From Mycolicibacterium neoaurum (GTDB taxonomy: Bacteria > Actinomycetota > Actinomycetes > Mycobacteriales > Mycobacteriaceae), in assembly GCF_036946495.1 (NCBI RefSeq), contig NZ_JAQIIX010000002.1, positions 3,162,001-3,226,000 on the forward strand: a DNA stretch of 64,000 nt. Reading direction: 5' to 3'. The notes beneath the pieces were generated by a model, which was not told the origin of the DNA, searched no databases, and saw only the letters and a list, made by a program, of their open reading frames with translations. Shown here piece by piece: positions 44,308 to 53,167 of this stretch. Numbering within the stretch: the first letter of the stretch is position 1; every line of letters starts with the position of its first letter. Made by a program: the position numbers and the translations under genes.

Positions 44308-45174
44308 ATGGTCTTCCTTGGTTCCGAAGCGCTGGCCGCCGGCACCGTCACGCGCCATCAACTCATCCATCACCACGCGATGTTGCACCGCGATGTATAT
44401 GTGGCTCGGGGTCACGTGCTGACGCCGGTCGACAAAGCGCGGGCCGCGTGGCTCTGGTCGCGACGACGGGGTGTTGCCGCGGGGCTGTCGGCGGCCGCTT
44501 TGCACGGCTGCAGATGGATCGACCCTGCATTGCCCGCCGAACTGATTCAGCGCAGCCAGCACAAGGTGGCCGGCATCCTGCTGCATTGCGAGCAACTGGC
44601 TGCAAACGATATCTGCGTCCTCGATGGCGTCCGGGCGACGACACCCGCACGGACTGCCTTCGATCGCGGGCGCCGCCGGGGATTGGTACGTGCGGTGAGT
44701 AGGGTCGATGCGCTGATACAGGCAACGGATCTCACACTGGCCGGCCTACAGGCTCTGATGGACGACCACCGAGGAGCGCGCGGAGTCGTGCAGCTGCGCC
44801 GAGTGATCGACCTGGCCGATGCTGGCGCGGAGTCACCGCAGGAGACGCGGCTACGCCTGGTGCTGACACAGGCAGAGTTGCGGCCGTCGCGCACCCAGAT
44901 CGAGGTGTTCGATCACGAAATTCTGATCGGCCGCCTCGACATGGGCTATCCGGAGTGGAAGGTCGGGGTGCAGTACGACGGGGCGCAACACTGGACCGAT
45001 CCTCGCCAGCGGGCGCTCGACATCGATCAGGACGCCCGATACCGGGAACTGGGCTGGCGCATCGTCCGGGTGGACGCCGACCTGCTGCGCCGCAGGCAGC
45101 TTCTGGTCATCCGCCGGGTCCGGCGCGATCTGGACGCCGCCGGCGCTCCCCAGGAGCTGCCCAATATGAACTAG
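44308..45174 (+). CDS. AbiEi-like/DUF559 endonuclease-domain protein
   Basis: This 288-residue protein has an N-terminal AbiEi-like region (SEALAAGTVTRHQLIHHHAMLHRDVYVARG, in parts) and a C-terminal VSR/DUF559-type nuclease fold. The latter has E in SPQETRLRLVL, D in LIGRLDMGYPEWKVGVQYDG and QDARYRELGWRIVRVDADLL. This family is multicopy in mycobacteria. A nucleic-acid or defence role is guessed, without proof. It is flanked by 16-bp direct repeats and hairpins. The stop codon lies within the downstream hairpin. Confidence 0.85.
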   Translation: MVFLGSEALAAGTVTRHQLIHHHAMLHRDVYVARGHVLTPVDKARAAWLWSRRRGVAAGLSAAALHGCRWIDPALPAELIQRSQHKVAGILLHCEQLAANDICVLDGVRATTPARTAFDRGRRRGLVRAVSRVDALIQATDLTLAGLQALMDDHRGARGVVQLRRVIDLADAGAESPQETRLRLVLTQAELRPSRTQIEVFDHEILIGRLDMGYPEWKVGVQYDGAQHWTDPRQRALDIDQDARYRELGWRIVRVDADLLRRRQLLVIRRVRRDLDAAGAPQELPNMN

Positions 45175-45209
45175 ATGGCGAGATTTCTAGGAAATCTCGC
45201 CATCTAGTT
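45169..45209. terminator. Perfect 19-bp hairpin between DUF559 gene and sdhB
   Basis: AACTAGATGGCGAGATTTC (45169-45187) and its exact complement (45191-45209) leave a 3-base loop. It overlaps the stop codon of the endonuclease-like gene and lies 24 bp from the sdhB stop. It is a strong bidirectional terminator candidate without a T-tract. Confidence 0.85.
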
Positions 45210-45233
45210 CAGACTCGAAGCAAGCAGGAGGAC

Positions 45234-46016
45234 CTAGCGCGCGAACATCAGGGCGCGCTTGACCTCTTGGATCGCCTGGGTCACCTGGATGCCACGCGGA
45301 CATGCCTCGGTGCAGTTGAAGGTGGTGCGGCAACGCCACACACCGTCGACCTCGTTGAGGATGTCCAGCCGCTCGGCGGCACCCTCGTCACGGGAGTCGA
45401 AGATGAACCGGTGCGCGTTGACGATCGCGGCGGGCCCGAAATAGGACCCCTCGCTCCAGTACACCGGGCACGAAGTGGTGCAGCACGCGCACAGGATGCA
45501 CTTGGTGGTGTCGTCGAAGCGGGCACGGTCGGTGGCGCTCTGGATGCGCTCCTTGGTCGGCGCGTTGCCACTGGTGATCAGGAACGGCTTCACCGCGCGG
45601 TAGGCGTCGAAGAACGGCTCCATGTTGACGATCAAGTCCTTCTCCACGGGCAATCCGCGGATCGGCTCGATGGTGATCGTCAGCTGCTTGGACGCCTTCT
45701 TGGGCAGCAGGTCCCGCATCAGCACCTTGCATGCCAACCGGTTGACCCCGTTGATACGCATGGCGTCCGATCCGCACACACCGTGCGCGCAGGACCGGCG
45801 GAACGTCAGCGTGCCGTCGAGGTACCACTTCACGTAGTGCAGCAGGTTCAGCAGCCGGTCGCTCGGCAGGCACGGGACGCGGAAACTCTGGTAACCGGCC
45901 TCGTCGGGGGCATCCGGGTTGAACCGGGCGATCTTCAGCGTGACCATGACCGCGCCGTCGGGAACGGGCGGCAGCTCGGGGCCGTCGGTCGCAGGCTTTT
46001 CCAAAACGCTGGTCAT
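45234..46016 (-). CDS. sdhB: Succinate dehydrogenase iron-sulfur subunit
   Basis: This 260-residue subunit carries electrons from FAD to the quinone site. The [2Fe-2S] ligands are in RRSCAHGVCGSDAMRING, the [4Fe-4S] in CILCACCTTSCP and the [3Fe-4S] in CTEACPRGI. It is the last gene of sdhCDAB, and its start overlaps the sdhA stop by one base. The mycobacterial Sdh2 complex (Rv3316-Rv3319) is the counterpart. Confidence 0.98.
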   Translation of the reverse strand: MTSVLEKPATDGPELPPVPDGAVMVTLKIARFNPDAPDEAGYQSFRVPCLPSDRLLNLLHYVKWYLDGTLTFRRSCAHGVCGSDAMRINGVNRLACKVLMRDLLPKKASKQLTITIEPIRGLPVEKDLIVNMEPFFDAYRAVKPFLITSGNAPTKERIQSATDRARFDDTTKCILCACCTTSCPVYWSEGSYFGPAAIVNAHRFIFDSRDEGAAERLDILNEVDGVWRCRTTFNCTEACPRGIQVTQAIQEVKRALMFAR

Positions 46017-47770
46017 CAGTACTTCCGTTCCATCGGCTCGTACCGGGTCTGGACCACGGGCTTGTAGTCCAACCGGATATCGCTCAGCAGATCGGTGCCT
46101 TCTTTGTAGGCCATCGTGTGACGCATGTAGTTGGTGTCATCACGGTTGGGGTAATCCTCACGCGCGTGGCCGCCCCGAGATTCCTTGCGGTTGAGCGCAC
46201 CCACGACCGTCACCTCGGCCAGCTCAAGCAGGAAGCCGAGTTCGATGGCCTCCAGCAGGTCGCTGTTGTACCGCTTGCCCTTGTCCTGCACCGTGATCCG
46301 CGAGTAGCGCTCCTTGAGCGCGTGGATATCGGTCAGGGCCTGCTTCAGCGTCTCCTCGGTGCGGAACACCGCGGCGTTGTTGTCCATCGACTGCTGCAGC
46401 GCGGTGCGGATGTCGGCGACGCGCTCGTTGCCGTGCTCGCCGAGGATGTCGCCGACCCACTCGACCACCATGTTCGCCGGGTTCTCCGGCAGGTCGACGT
46501 GGTTGTGGTTGTTGGCGTACTCCGCGGCCGCGATACCGGCACGACGGCCGAACACGTTGATGTCGAGCAGCGAGTTGGTGCCCAGCCGGTTGGAGCCGTG
46601 CACCGACACGCACGCACATTCGCCTGCGGCATACAGGCCGGGGATGACGTTGGTGTTGTCGCGCAACACCTGACCGTTGACGTTGGTCGGGATTCCGCCC
46701 ATCACGTAGTGGCAGGTGGGGTACACCGGCACCAGCTCGGTCACCGGATCCACACCAAGGTAGGTCCTGGCGAACTCGGTGATATCGGGCAGCTTGGCCT
46801 CCAGCACGTCCTCACCGAGGTGGCGCACGTCGATGTAGACGTAGTCCTTGTTCGGTCCGGCGCCGCGGCCTTCGAGCACTTCGAGCACCATCGAGCGGGC
46901 GACGATGTCGCGCGGGGCCAGGTCGACGATGGTGGGGGCGTAGCGCTCCATGAAGCGCTCACCGTCGGCGTTGAGCAGACGTCCGCCCTCGCCGCGCACG
47001 GCCTCGGAGATCAGAATGCCCAGCCCGGCAAGACCTGTCGGGTGGAACTGATGGAACTCCATGTCCTCCAGGGGAAGTCCCTTGCGGAAGATGATGCCCA
47101 GGCCGTCGCCGGTGAGGGTGTGTGCGTTGGAGGTGGTCTTGTACATCCGGCCCGATCCGCCGGTGGCGAAGACGATCGCCTTGGCGTGGAAGACGTGGAT
47201 GTCGCCGGTGGCCAGCTCGTAGGCGACCACACCGGTGGCCACCGGGCCGCCGGGGGTTTCGGTCAGGACGACGTCGAGGGCGTAGAACTCGTTGAAGAAC
47301 TCGACATCGTGCTTGACGCAGTTTTGGTACAGGGTCTGCAGGATCATGTGGCCGGTACGGTCGGCGGCGTAACAGGCGCGGCGGACCGGGGCCTTGCCGT
47401 GGTCGCGGGTGTGCCCACCGAAGCGGCGCTGATCGATGCGGCCCTCGGGGGTGCGGTTGAACGGCATCCCCATCTTCTCGAGGTCATAGACCGCGTCGAT
47501 GGCTTCCTTGCACATGATCTCGACGGCGTCCTGGTCGGCGAGGTAGTCGCCACCCTTGACGGTGTCGAAGGTGTGCCATTCCCAGTTGTCTTCCTCGACA
47601 TTGGCAAGCGCCGCGCACATGCCGCCCTGGGCCGCACCGGTGTGACTGCGGGTCGGGTACAGCTTGGTCAGCACGGCGGTGCGGGCGCGCGGTCCGGCCT
47701 CGACGGCGGCGCGCATACCCGCGCCTCCGGCACCGACGATGACGACGTCGTAACGATGTTCTTGAATCAT
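46016..47770 (-). CDS. sdhA: Succinate dehydrogenase flavoprotein subunit
   Basis: This 584-residue catalytic subunit oxidises succinate to fumarate. The FAD fold is VVIVGAGGAGMRAAVEA, the histidine for covalent FAD is in TRSHTGAAQGGMCAAL, and the active-site HQFHPTGL and RGEGGRLLN motifs follow. CHYVMGGIPTNVNGQVL and the helical C-terminal domain are complete. It overlaps sdhB and follows sdhD by 13 bp. Confidence 0.98.
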   Translation of the reverse strand: MIQEHRYDVVIVGAGGAGMRAAVEAGPRARTAVLTKLYPTRSHTGAAQGGMCAALANVEEDNWEWHTFDTVKGGDYLADQDAVEIMCKEAIDAVYDLEKMGMPFNRTPEGRIDQRRFGGHTRDHGKAPVRRACYAADRTGHMILQTLYQNCVKHDVEFFNEFYALDVVLTETPGGPVATGVVAYELATGDIHVFHAKAIVFATGGSGRMYKTTSNAHTLTGDGLGIIFRKGLPLEDMEFHQFHPTGLAGLGILISEAVRGEGGRLLNADGERFMERYAPTIVDLAPRDIVARSMVLEVLEGRGAGPNKDYVYIDVRHLGEDVLEAKLPDITEFARTYLGVDPVTELVPVYPTCHYVMGGIPTNVNGQVLRDNTNVIPGLYAAGECACVSVHGSNRLGTNSLLDINVFGRRAGIAAAEYANNHNHVDLPENPANMVVEWVGDILGEHGNERVADIRTALQQSMDNNAAVFRTEETLKQALTDIHALKERYSRITVQDKGKRYNSDLLEAIELGFLLELAEVTVVGALNRKESRGGHAREDYPNRDDTNYMRHTMAYKEGTDLLSDIRLDYKPVVQTRYEPMERKY

Positions 47771-47783
47771 GCTGCGTCCCTAG

Positions 47784-48260
47784 CTAGATGTTGGCGTCGA
47801 ACGTGACGAGCACGTAGCTGCCCAGCACCAGTGTGAAGCCGGTGGCCAAAAGCAGCAGCGAGTTCAGCCAGAACTTGGTGGTGTTCTTGCGGGCGTAGTC
47901 GCCGATGATGGTGCGCATGCCGTTGGCGCCGTGAATCATGGCCAGCCACAACAGCGCCATGTCCCAGATCTGCCAGAACGGCGATGCCCAGCGCTCGGCG
48001 ACATAGTTGAAGTCGATGCGGTACACGCCGTCTTCCCAGAGCAGCATGATGAACAGGTGGCCCAGCGCCAGGAAGACCAGGGCGACGCCGGAGAACCGCA
48101 TGAACAGCCAGGCGTACTTCTCGAAGTACGGGATGCCGCGCGGCCTGCGCGGTGCGCGCGGGTGATCGAGGCTCGCCGGCCGGTCGTGCTCTTTTTCCTG
48201 CACCGGGGCGATACGCCCCTCCTTGTGGTGTGGAGTCCAGGCTCCGGTCGTCTCGCTCAC
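47784..48260 (-). CDS. sdhD: Succinate dehydrogenase membrane anchor subunit SdhD
   Basis: This 158-residue membrane anchor has three helices (about 55-75, 93-113 and 128-150). RFSGVALVFLALGHLFIMLL includes a heme-ligand histidine candidate and ALLWLAMIHGANGMRTIIGDYAR the second quinone/heme region. GTG 48260 overlaps the sdhC stop by four bases (GTGA), so longer upstream readings are not real. Confidence 0.95.
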   Translation of the reverse strand: MSETTGAWTPHHKEGRIAPVQEKEHDRPASLDHPRAPRRPRGIPYFEKYAWLFMRFSGVALVFLALGHLFIMLLWEDGVYRIDFNYVAERWASPFWQIWDMALLWLAMIHGANGMRTIIGDYARKNTTKFWLNSLLLLATGFTLVLGSYVLVTFDANI

Positions 48261-48685
48261 AGGAATCGCTCCGCCATGTGCATACCGATCACTCCCAGGG
48301 ACGGGATCATCACTGCCAGCCAGACGCCGGCGATGACCCACAACATCTTGCGCTGATACTTGGGGCCCTTGGCCCAGAAGTCGATCAGGATGACCCGGAT
48401 GCCGTTGAGTGCGTGATACAGCACGGCGGCCACGAGGCCGATCTCCATGAGCCCGATGATCGGCGTCTTGTACGTCTCGATGATCGAGTTGTACGCCTCG
48501 GGGCTGACCCGGACCAGTGCGGTGTCGAGCACGTGCACCAGCAGGAAGAAGAAGATCGTGGCGCCGGTGATGCGGTGCAGCACCCAGCTCCACATGCCTG
48601 GGTCGCCGCGGTACAGACTGCGGCGGCGCGCCGGTTTCGCTCGCGGTGCCGGGATATCGGATTCCGCGGCCGTGGCTGTGCTCAT
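48257..48685 (-). CDS. sdhC: Succinate dehydrogenase cytochrome b subunit SdhC
   Basis: This 142-residue anchor has three membrane helices and the family motifs MWSWVLHRITGATIFFFLLVHVLDTALV (in parts) and YHALNGIRVILIDFW, which hold heme and quinone contacts. ATG 48685 begins MSTATAAESD after a GGAGGA ribosome site. It is the first gene of the operon, with the promoter in the 213-bp divergent gap shared with cdd. Confidence 0.96.
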   Translation of the reverse strand: MSTATAAESDIPAPRAKPARRRSLYRGDPGMWSWVLHRITGATIFFFLLVHVLDTALVRVSPEAYNSIIETYKTPIIGLMEIGLVAAVLYHALNGIRVILIDFWAKGPKYQRKMLWVIAGVWLAVMIPSLGVIGMHMAERFL

Positions 48686-48898
48686 TGAGTCCTCCAACGC
48701 CTTCGGTGGACGGTTGGGGAGAAGGCTGATTCCTACCCCAAACCTCGGGGCGACTCTAATCCCATTTGGGGCCGCTGAAGAACTAGCCTGGGTGTCCGGA
48801 CGCCCCTTGTACCACAAAGTTAGGGTTACCTACCTAGTTTGATCGTCCGGTGGTGGCGGTGTTCGGAATGCATTCAGACGAAGATGAACGGACATCGA
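48686..48898. promoter_or_regulatory. Divergent sdhC/cdd promoter region
   Basis: These 213 bp separate sdhC and cdd. An AT-rich block around 48810-48845 contains TTAGGGTTACCTACCTAG, an imperfect inverted repeat. No certain promoter hexamers or riboswitch are visible. Confidence 0.4.
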
Positions 48899-49300
48899 AT
48901 GACTGCTGAAATCGATTGGAAAGCGCTGCGTGGCAAGGCGATTGATGCTTCTCGACGGGCGTACGCGCCGTACTCCGGTTTCCCGGTCGGCGCGGCGGCA
49001 ATAGTCGACGATGACCGAATAATCCTCGGAAGCAATGTGGAGAATGTCTCATATGGCCTAGGTCTCTGTGCCGAGTGCGCTGTGGTCTGCGCCTTGCATT
49101 CCGGGGGCGGTGGACGGCTGATCGCACTGAGCTGTGTGGCCGCCGACGGGGCGCCGCTGATGCCGTGTGGGCGGTGCCGACAGCTGCTCTACGAGCACGG
49201 CGGTCCCGAGTTGTTGATCGACCATCCCGGCGGCCCGAAACGACTCGCCGAATTGCTGCCCGACGCGTTCGGCCCGGACGATCTGGAGCGGGTGCGATGA
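48899..49300 (+). CDS. cdd: Cytidine deaminase
   Basis: This 133-residue homotetramer-type enzyme deaminates cytidine and deoxycytidine. The zinc site and catalytic Glu are in LCAECAVVCAL and PCGRCRQLL; AYAPYSGFPVGAA and NVENVSYGL form the substrate loop. ATG 48899 (MTAEIDWKALRG) matches the family start; ATG 48884 is possible. It overlaps deoA by ATGA and opens the nucleoside-salvage run cdd-deoA-add. Confidence 0.97.
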   Translation: MTAEIDWKALRGKAIDASRRAYAPYSGFPVGAAAIVDDDRIILGSNVENVSYGLGLCAECAVVCALHSGGGGRLIALSCVAADGAPLMPCGRCRQLLYEHGGPELLIDHPGGPKRLAELLPDAFGPDDLERVR

Positions 49301-50616
49301 GCACAGCGGCGAGCCCCGAGTTTGATGCGCGACATCTCAGGTCGCATCTCGACGCTCCGTCGATCATCCGGACCAAACGCGACGGCGGTGCGCTCTCCGA
49401 CGCGGCCATCGACTGGGTGATCGACGGCTACACCAGCGGAGCGGTGGCCGACGAGCAGATGTCGGCGCTGCTGATGGCGATCTTCCTGCGCGGCATGACA
49501 CCGGCGGAGATCACCCGCTGGACCGCGGCGATGATCGAATCCGGCGAACGCTTCGACTTCGGCGACCTCGGGCGCCCGACGGTCGACAAACACTCCACCG
49601 GAGGCGTCGGCGACAAGATCACCATCCCCCTGGTACCGGTGGTACTGGCTTGTGGCGCAGCGGTTCCGCAGGCCGCCGGTCGCGGGCTGGGCCATACCGG
49701 TGGCACCCTGGACAAGCTTGAGTCGATCTCTGGTTTCACCGCTGAACTGTCCCCGGCGCAGATCCGCGGGCAGCTCGCCGGGGTGGGGGCGGCGATCTTC
49801 GCCGCGGGTGAGCTGGCTCCGGCGGACCGCAAGATCTACGCGCTGCGTGACATCACCGCCACCACCGAGTCGCTGCCACTGATCGCCAGCTCGGTGATGA
49901 GCAAGAAGCTCGCCGAGGGCGCCTCCTCGCTGGTGCTCGATGTCAAGGTCGGCAAGGGCGCCTTCCTCAAGACCGAGGCCGAGTCCCGTGAATTGGCCGC
50001 CACCATGGTCGAACTCGGCAATGCCAGCGGTGTGCCGACGCGGGCGTTGCTGACCGATATGAACCGTCCGCTGGGTCGCACCGTCGGCAATGCGCTGGAG
50101 GTCGCCGAGTCCCTGGAGGTACTCGCCGGCGGCGGTCCGGAGGATGTCGTCGAGTTGACGATCGCATTGGCCGTCGAGATGCTCGCCGCCGCAGGCATCG
50201 ACGATGTCGATCCCGCGCGGACACTGAGGGACGGCACCGCGATGGATCGGTTCCGCGAACTCGTGACGGCTCAGGGTGGGGATCTCAGCGTGCCCCTGCC
50301 GATCGGCGCGCATGCCGAGACGGTGACCGCCGGAGCCGGCGGCGTGATGGGCGATATCGACGCGATGTCGGTGGCGATGGCGGCCTGGCGGCTCGGGGCT
50401 GGTCGCGCGGCACCCGGTCAGCCCGTGCAATTCGGCGCCGGGGTGCGTATCCACCGGCGCCCGGGCGAGCCGGTCGCCGCGGGCGAGACACTGTTCACGC
50501 TCTATACCGACACCCCCGGACGGCTGGCTCCCGCACTGGCCGAGCTCGACGGCGGGTGGAGCGTGGTCGAGGAGCCGCCGCGGATCGGGCCGCTGATCAT
50601 CGATCGGATCGGTTGA
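49297..50616 (+). CDS. deoA: Thymidine phosphorylase
   Basis: This 439-residue enzyme phosphorolyses thymidine (and possibly uridine or deoxyuridine) to base and sugar-1-phosphate. The signature KHSTGGVGDKITIPLVPV, the GRGLGHTGGTLDKLESI pocket and SSVMSKKLAEGASSLVLDVK are intact. ATG 49297 overlaps cdd. It precedes add by 66 bp. Confidence 0.97.
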   Translation: MSTAASPEFDARHLRSHLDAPSIIRTKRDGGALSDAAIDWVIDGYTSGAVADEQMSALLMAIFLRGMTPAEITRWTAAMIESGERFDFGDLGRPTVDKHSTGGVGDKITIPLVPVVLACGAAVPQAAGRGLGHTGGTLDKLESISGFTAELSPAQIRGQLAGVGAAIFAAGELAPADRKIYALRDITATTESLPLIASSVMSKKLAEGASSLVLDVKVGKGAFLKTEAESRELAATMVELGNASGVPTRALLTDMNRPLGRTVGNALEVAESLEVLAGGGPEDVVELTIALAVEMLAAAGIDDVDPARTLRDGTAMDRFRELVTAQGGDLSVPLPIGAHAETVTAGAGGVMGDIDAMSVAMAAWRLGAGRAAPGQPVQFGAGVRIHRRPGEPVAAGETLFTLYTDTPGRLAPALAELDGGWSVVEEPPRIGPLIIDRIG

Positions 50617-50682
50617 TGGCGCGCCGGCGACGGTTCGGTTAACTGGGCGGCGCCCGGTTGCGTCAACGAGGAAGATGGACAG

Positions 50683-51771
50683 ATGAGCACGCCATTGACG
50701 CTGGATCTCATCAAACAGGCTCCCAAGGCCCTGCTGCACGATCATCTCGACGGCGGGCTCCGGCCCGCCACGGTGCTGGAGCTGGCCGAGCAGACCGGCT
50801 ATGCGGACCTGCCCGCCACCGATGCCGACGAGTTGGCGACTTTCTTCCGCACCGCGGCCCACAGCGGTTCGCTGGTGCGCTATCTGGAGCCCTTCGCGCA
50901 CACCGTCGGGGTGATGCAGACGCCGGAAGCACTGCACCGGGTGGCATATGAATGCGTCGAGGATCTGGCCGAGGACAATGTGGTCTACGCCGAGGTGCGA
51001 TTCGCCCCCGAACTGCATATCGACGGGGGATTGTCCCTCGATGCGGTCGTCGACGCGGTGCTCGACGGGTTCGCCGAGGGGGAGAAGGCCGCCGCCGGTG
51101 CCGGTCGCCCGATCGTGGTGCGCTGCCTGGTGACCGCCATGCGGCACGCCGCCCGCTCCCGGGAGATCGCCGAGCTGGCGGTGCGGTTCCGCGACCGCGG
51201 GGTGGTCGGTTTCGACATCGCCGGTGCCGAGGCCGGATATCCGCCGAGCCGACACCTGGACGCCTTCGAGTACATGCGAAGTAACAACGCGCGCTTCACC
51301 ATTCACGCCGGGGAGGCGTTCGGTCTGCCGTCCATCCACGAGGCCATCGCCTTCTGCGGCGCGGATCGACTGGGCCACGGGGTGCGCATCGCCGACGACA
51401 TCACGGTGGCCGAGGACGGCACTCTGGAGCTGGGGCGGCTGGCCGCGCTACTGCGGGACAAGCGAATTCCGTTGGAGCTGTGCCCGAGCTCCAACGTGCA
51501 AACCGGTGCGGTGGACAGCATCGCCGAGCACCCGTTCGATCTGTTGGCGCGAGCGCGATTCCGGGTCACGGTGAACACCGACAACAGGCTGATGAGCGAC
51601 ACCACCATGAGCCAGGAGATGCTGCGCCTGGTGGAGGCGTTCGGTTACGGCTGGAGCGATCTGGAACGGTTCACGATCAACGCCATGAAATCGTCGTTCC
51701 TGCATTTCGACGAACGGCTGGCACTGATCGACGGGGTCATCAAGCCGCGGTATGCGGTACTGATCGGCTGA
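50683..51771 (+). CDS. add: Adenosine deaminase
   Basis: This 362-residue zinc enzyme converts adenosine and deoxyadenosine to inosine forms. The metal/substrate residues are in LLHDHLDGGLRP, FTIHAGEAFG, LGHGVRI, ELCPSSNVQTG and VNTDNRLMS. It is the M. tuberculosis Rv3313c counterpart. It is followed directly by hairpin A3. Confidence 0.97.
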   Translation: MSTPLTLDLIKQAPKALLHDHLDGGLRPATVLELAEQTGYADLPATDADELATFFRTAAHSGSLVRYLEPFAHTVGVMQTPEALHRVAYECVEDLAEDNVVYAEVRFAPELHIDGGLSLDAVVDAVLDGFAEGEKAAAGAGRPIVVRCLVTAMRHAARSREIAELAVRFRDRGVVGFDIAGAEAGYPPSRHLDAFEYMRSNNARFTIHAGEAFGLPSIHEAIAFCGADRLGHGVRIADDITVAEDGTLELGRLAALLRDKRIPLELCPSSNVQTGAVDSIAEHPFDLLARARFRVTVNTDNRLMSDTTMSQEMLRLVEAFGYGWSDLERFTINAMKSSFLHFDERLALIDGVIKPRYAVLIG

Positions 51772-51776
51772 CGGTT

Positions 51777-51834
51777 TGTGGAGTCTCAGCCGTCACCGGG
51801 GCGGCTGAGACTCCACACAACACGACTCCACAAA
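51777..51834. terminator. Hairpin, family A copy 3 (bidirectional terminator candidate)
   Basis: TGTGGAGTCTCAGCCG (51777-51792) and 51802-51817 form a perfect 16-bp stem with a 9-nt loop. A second partial right arm GACTCCACAAA (51824-51834) can also pair with TTTGTGGAGTC (51775-51785). A compensated T-to-C/A-to-G change relative to copies 1 and 2 keeps the stem paired. It sits between convergent add and the Rv3311-like gene. Confidence 0.85.
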
Positions 51835-53103
51835 TCACTCGGGACGCAGGCGCGATTCGACGAAGCGCTCCAGCGCCTCCCATTGTTCGACGGCCGCCGC
51901 TGTCGATCCCTTGGGCCGCGGCTTGGCGGGGTCGAGCACGTGCGCGACGAACGAACCCAGCGGCTGATCGGCCGCCAGCGCCTTGGACACGATCGGGTCC
52001 TCGGCGTAGTCGCCGACGTCGTTGAGCAGTTCCAGCGCCAGATCGAGCTGGTCGCGATCCACTGCCTCCGGGCCGTCGGCGATATCGTCGACCAGACCGG
52101 AGAGCACGTAGATGTTCTCGTCGGTGACCTCCACGCGCAGCGACCCGTCGGTGGCGGCGGTCCGGATGATCTCGTAGGAGCTGAACCCGGACAGATCGCT
52201 CTCGTGCTCGTCGGCCAGGTAGCGGGCCAGTGTCCGTTCGGAGCTGAAGACGCTGATCCGACCGTTGCGGCCGAGGAAGCGGGGATCATCGCCGACATAG
52301 CAGCGCAGGGTGTACAGCGTTCCGCTGCTGGTGATGATGCGGATCGGATCGATGCCGACCTGGGTCCAGAAGTCGTCGTCGCTGCCGAGGACCTGGCGTT
52401 CGGCCTCGGCTTCGAGCGCCTCTTCTTCCTCCTCGGTGTCGACCACACCCTCGATGACCACGTCATCGTCATCGTCGTCGACCAGGATGTCGTCGATCTC
52501 GGGGGCGGGCTCGTCGAGCTCGGCGGCGGCCTTGGCCGATTCGGCCTGGTTCACCTCGGGCGTGCTGACCAGTTCGTCGATGGTGTCGACGACGCCGTCC
52601 CAGGCCCGGCCGATCACCGCCTCGATCTCGGTCCAGCGCTTACGTCCCGCGCGGCCCTCGAACGCCTCGATACCGCCGCCGAGGGTGCCCAGCACCGGGT
52701 TGCCGTTGAAGAACTTGGTGATGGTCGGCAGTTCGCACACCGATCCGATGGCCGAGACCAGCGCCAGCACACCGTGCAGCGTGGCCACCGAATCGGCGGT
52801 CGGCTTCTCGGCGACGAGCTCGGGAACCCCGATGAGATCGTGCTGGCGTTCCTCGGTCGGAGCGAAACGGTGCGCGTTGGCCTTGACGAGCTTGTCCCAG
52901 GCCGGGTGATCGGTGAGGTCGTTGTCGTCGTTGGTCCGGACGAACGCGGCCAGATCGGCGACGGACTCGAAGGCGTAGATGTCCTCGTCCTTGCCGAGGA
53001 ATGCCTCCCATTCGTCACCGGCATCGCGCCAGCGCGGAGCCCACAGGGTGTACAGGTCGCCATTGGTCAGTCCGAGCCGGACCGGCACGATGTCAGCCGC
53101 CAT
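51835..53103 (-). CDS. Conserved hypothetical (Rv3311-like), acidic middle
   Basis: This 422-residue cytoplasmic-type protein begins MAADIVPVRLGLTNGDLYTLWAP and closely resembles Rv3311. It has two homologous-looking halves around a very acidic linker (DDILVDDDDDDVVIEG and TEEEEEALEAEAE). The repeated themes are GDLYTLWAPRW../SGTLYTLRCYVG and DIYAFESVADLAAFV/SVFSSERTLARYLAD, suggesting an internal duplication. No catalytic motif is visible and function is unknown. Start ATG 53103. Confidence 0.9.
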   Translation of the reverse strand: MAADIVPVRLGLTNGDLYTLWAPRWRDAGDEWEAFLGKDEDIYAFESVADLAAFVRTNDDNDLTDHPAWDKLVKANAHRFAPTEERQHDLIGVPELVAEKPTADSVATLHGVLALVSAIGSVCELPTITKFFNGNPVLGTLGGGIEAFEGRAGRKRWTEIEAVIGRAWDGVVDTIDELVSTPEVNQAESAKAAAELDEPAPEIDDILVDDDDDDVVIEGVVDTEEEEEALEAEAERQVLGSDDDFWTQVGIDPIRIITSSGTLYTLRCYVGDDPRFLGRNGRISVFSSERTLARYLADEHESDLSGFSSYEIIRTAATDGSLRVEVTDENIYVLSGLVDDIADGPEAVDRDQLDLALELLNDVGDYAEDPIVSKALAADQPLGSFVAHVLDPAKPRPKGSTAAAVEQWEALERFVESRLRPE

Positions 53104-53167
53104 GGCGCATAGCGTAACGATGCATGCTGAGCGGTTCCGGGCCACACCCAGCTCAGCACCGGAACGG

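Noticed and set aside
44216..45217. Insertion sequence around the endonuclease-like gene
   Set aside because: Direct repeats and hairpins are present, but there is no transposase and the hairpins differ from each other, so I report only a possible cassette.
46118..47806. Antisense frame over sdhA (562 codons)
   Set aside because: SdhA is certain. The antisense product shows no motif and ends outside gene boundaries.
48820..48837. IdeR-box-like inverted repeat (TTAGGGTTACCTACCTAG) upstream of sdhC
   Set aside because: It is one base short of the 19-bp IdeR consensus and matches poorly in the centre, so I do not claim iron control.
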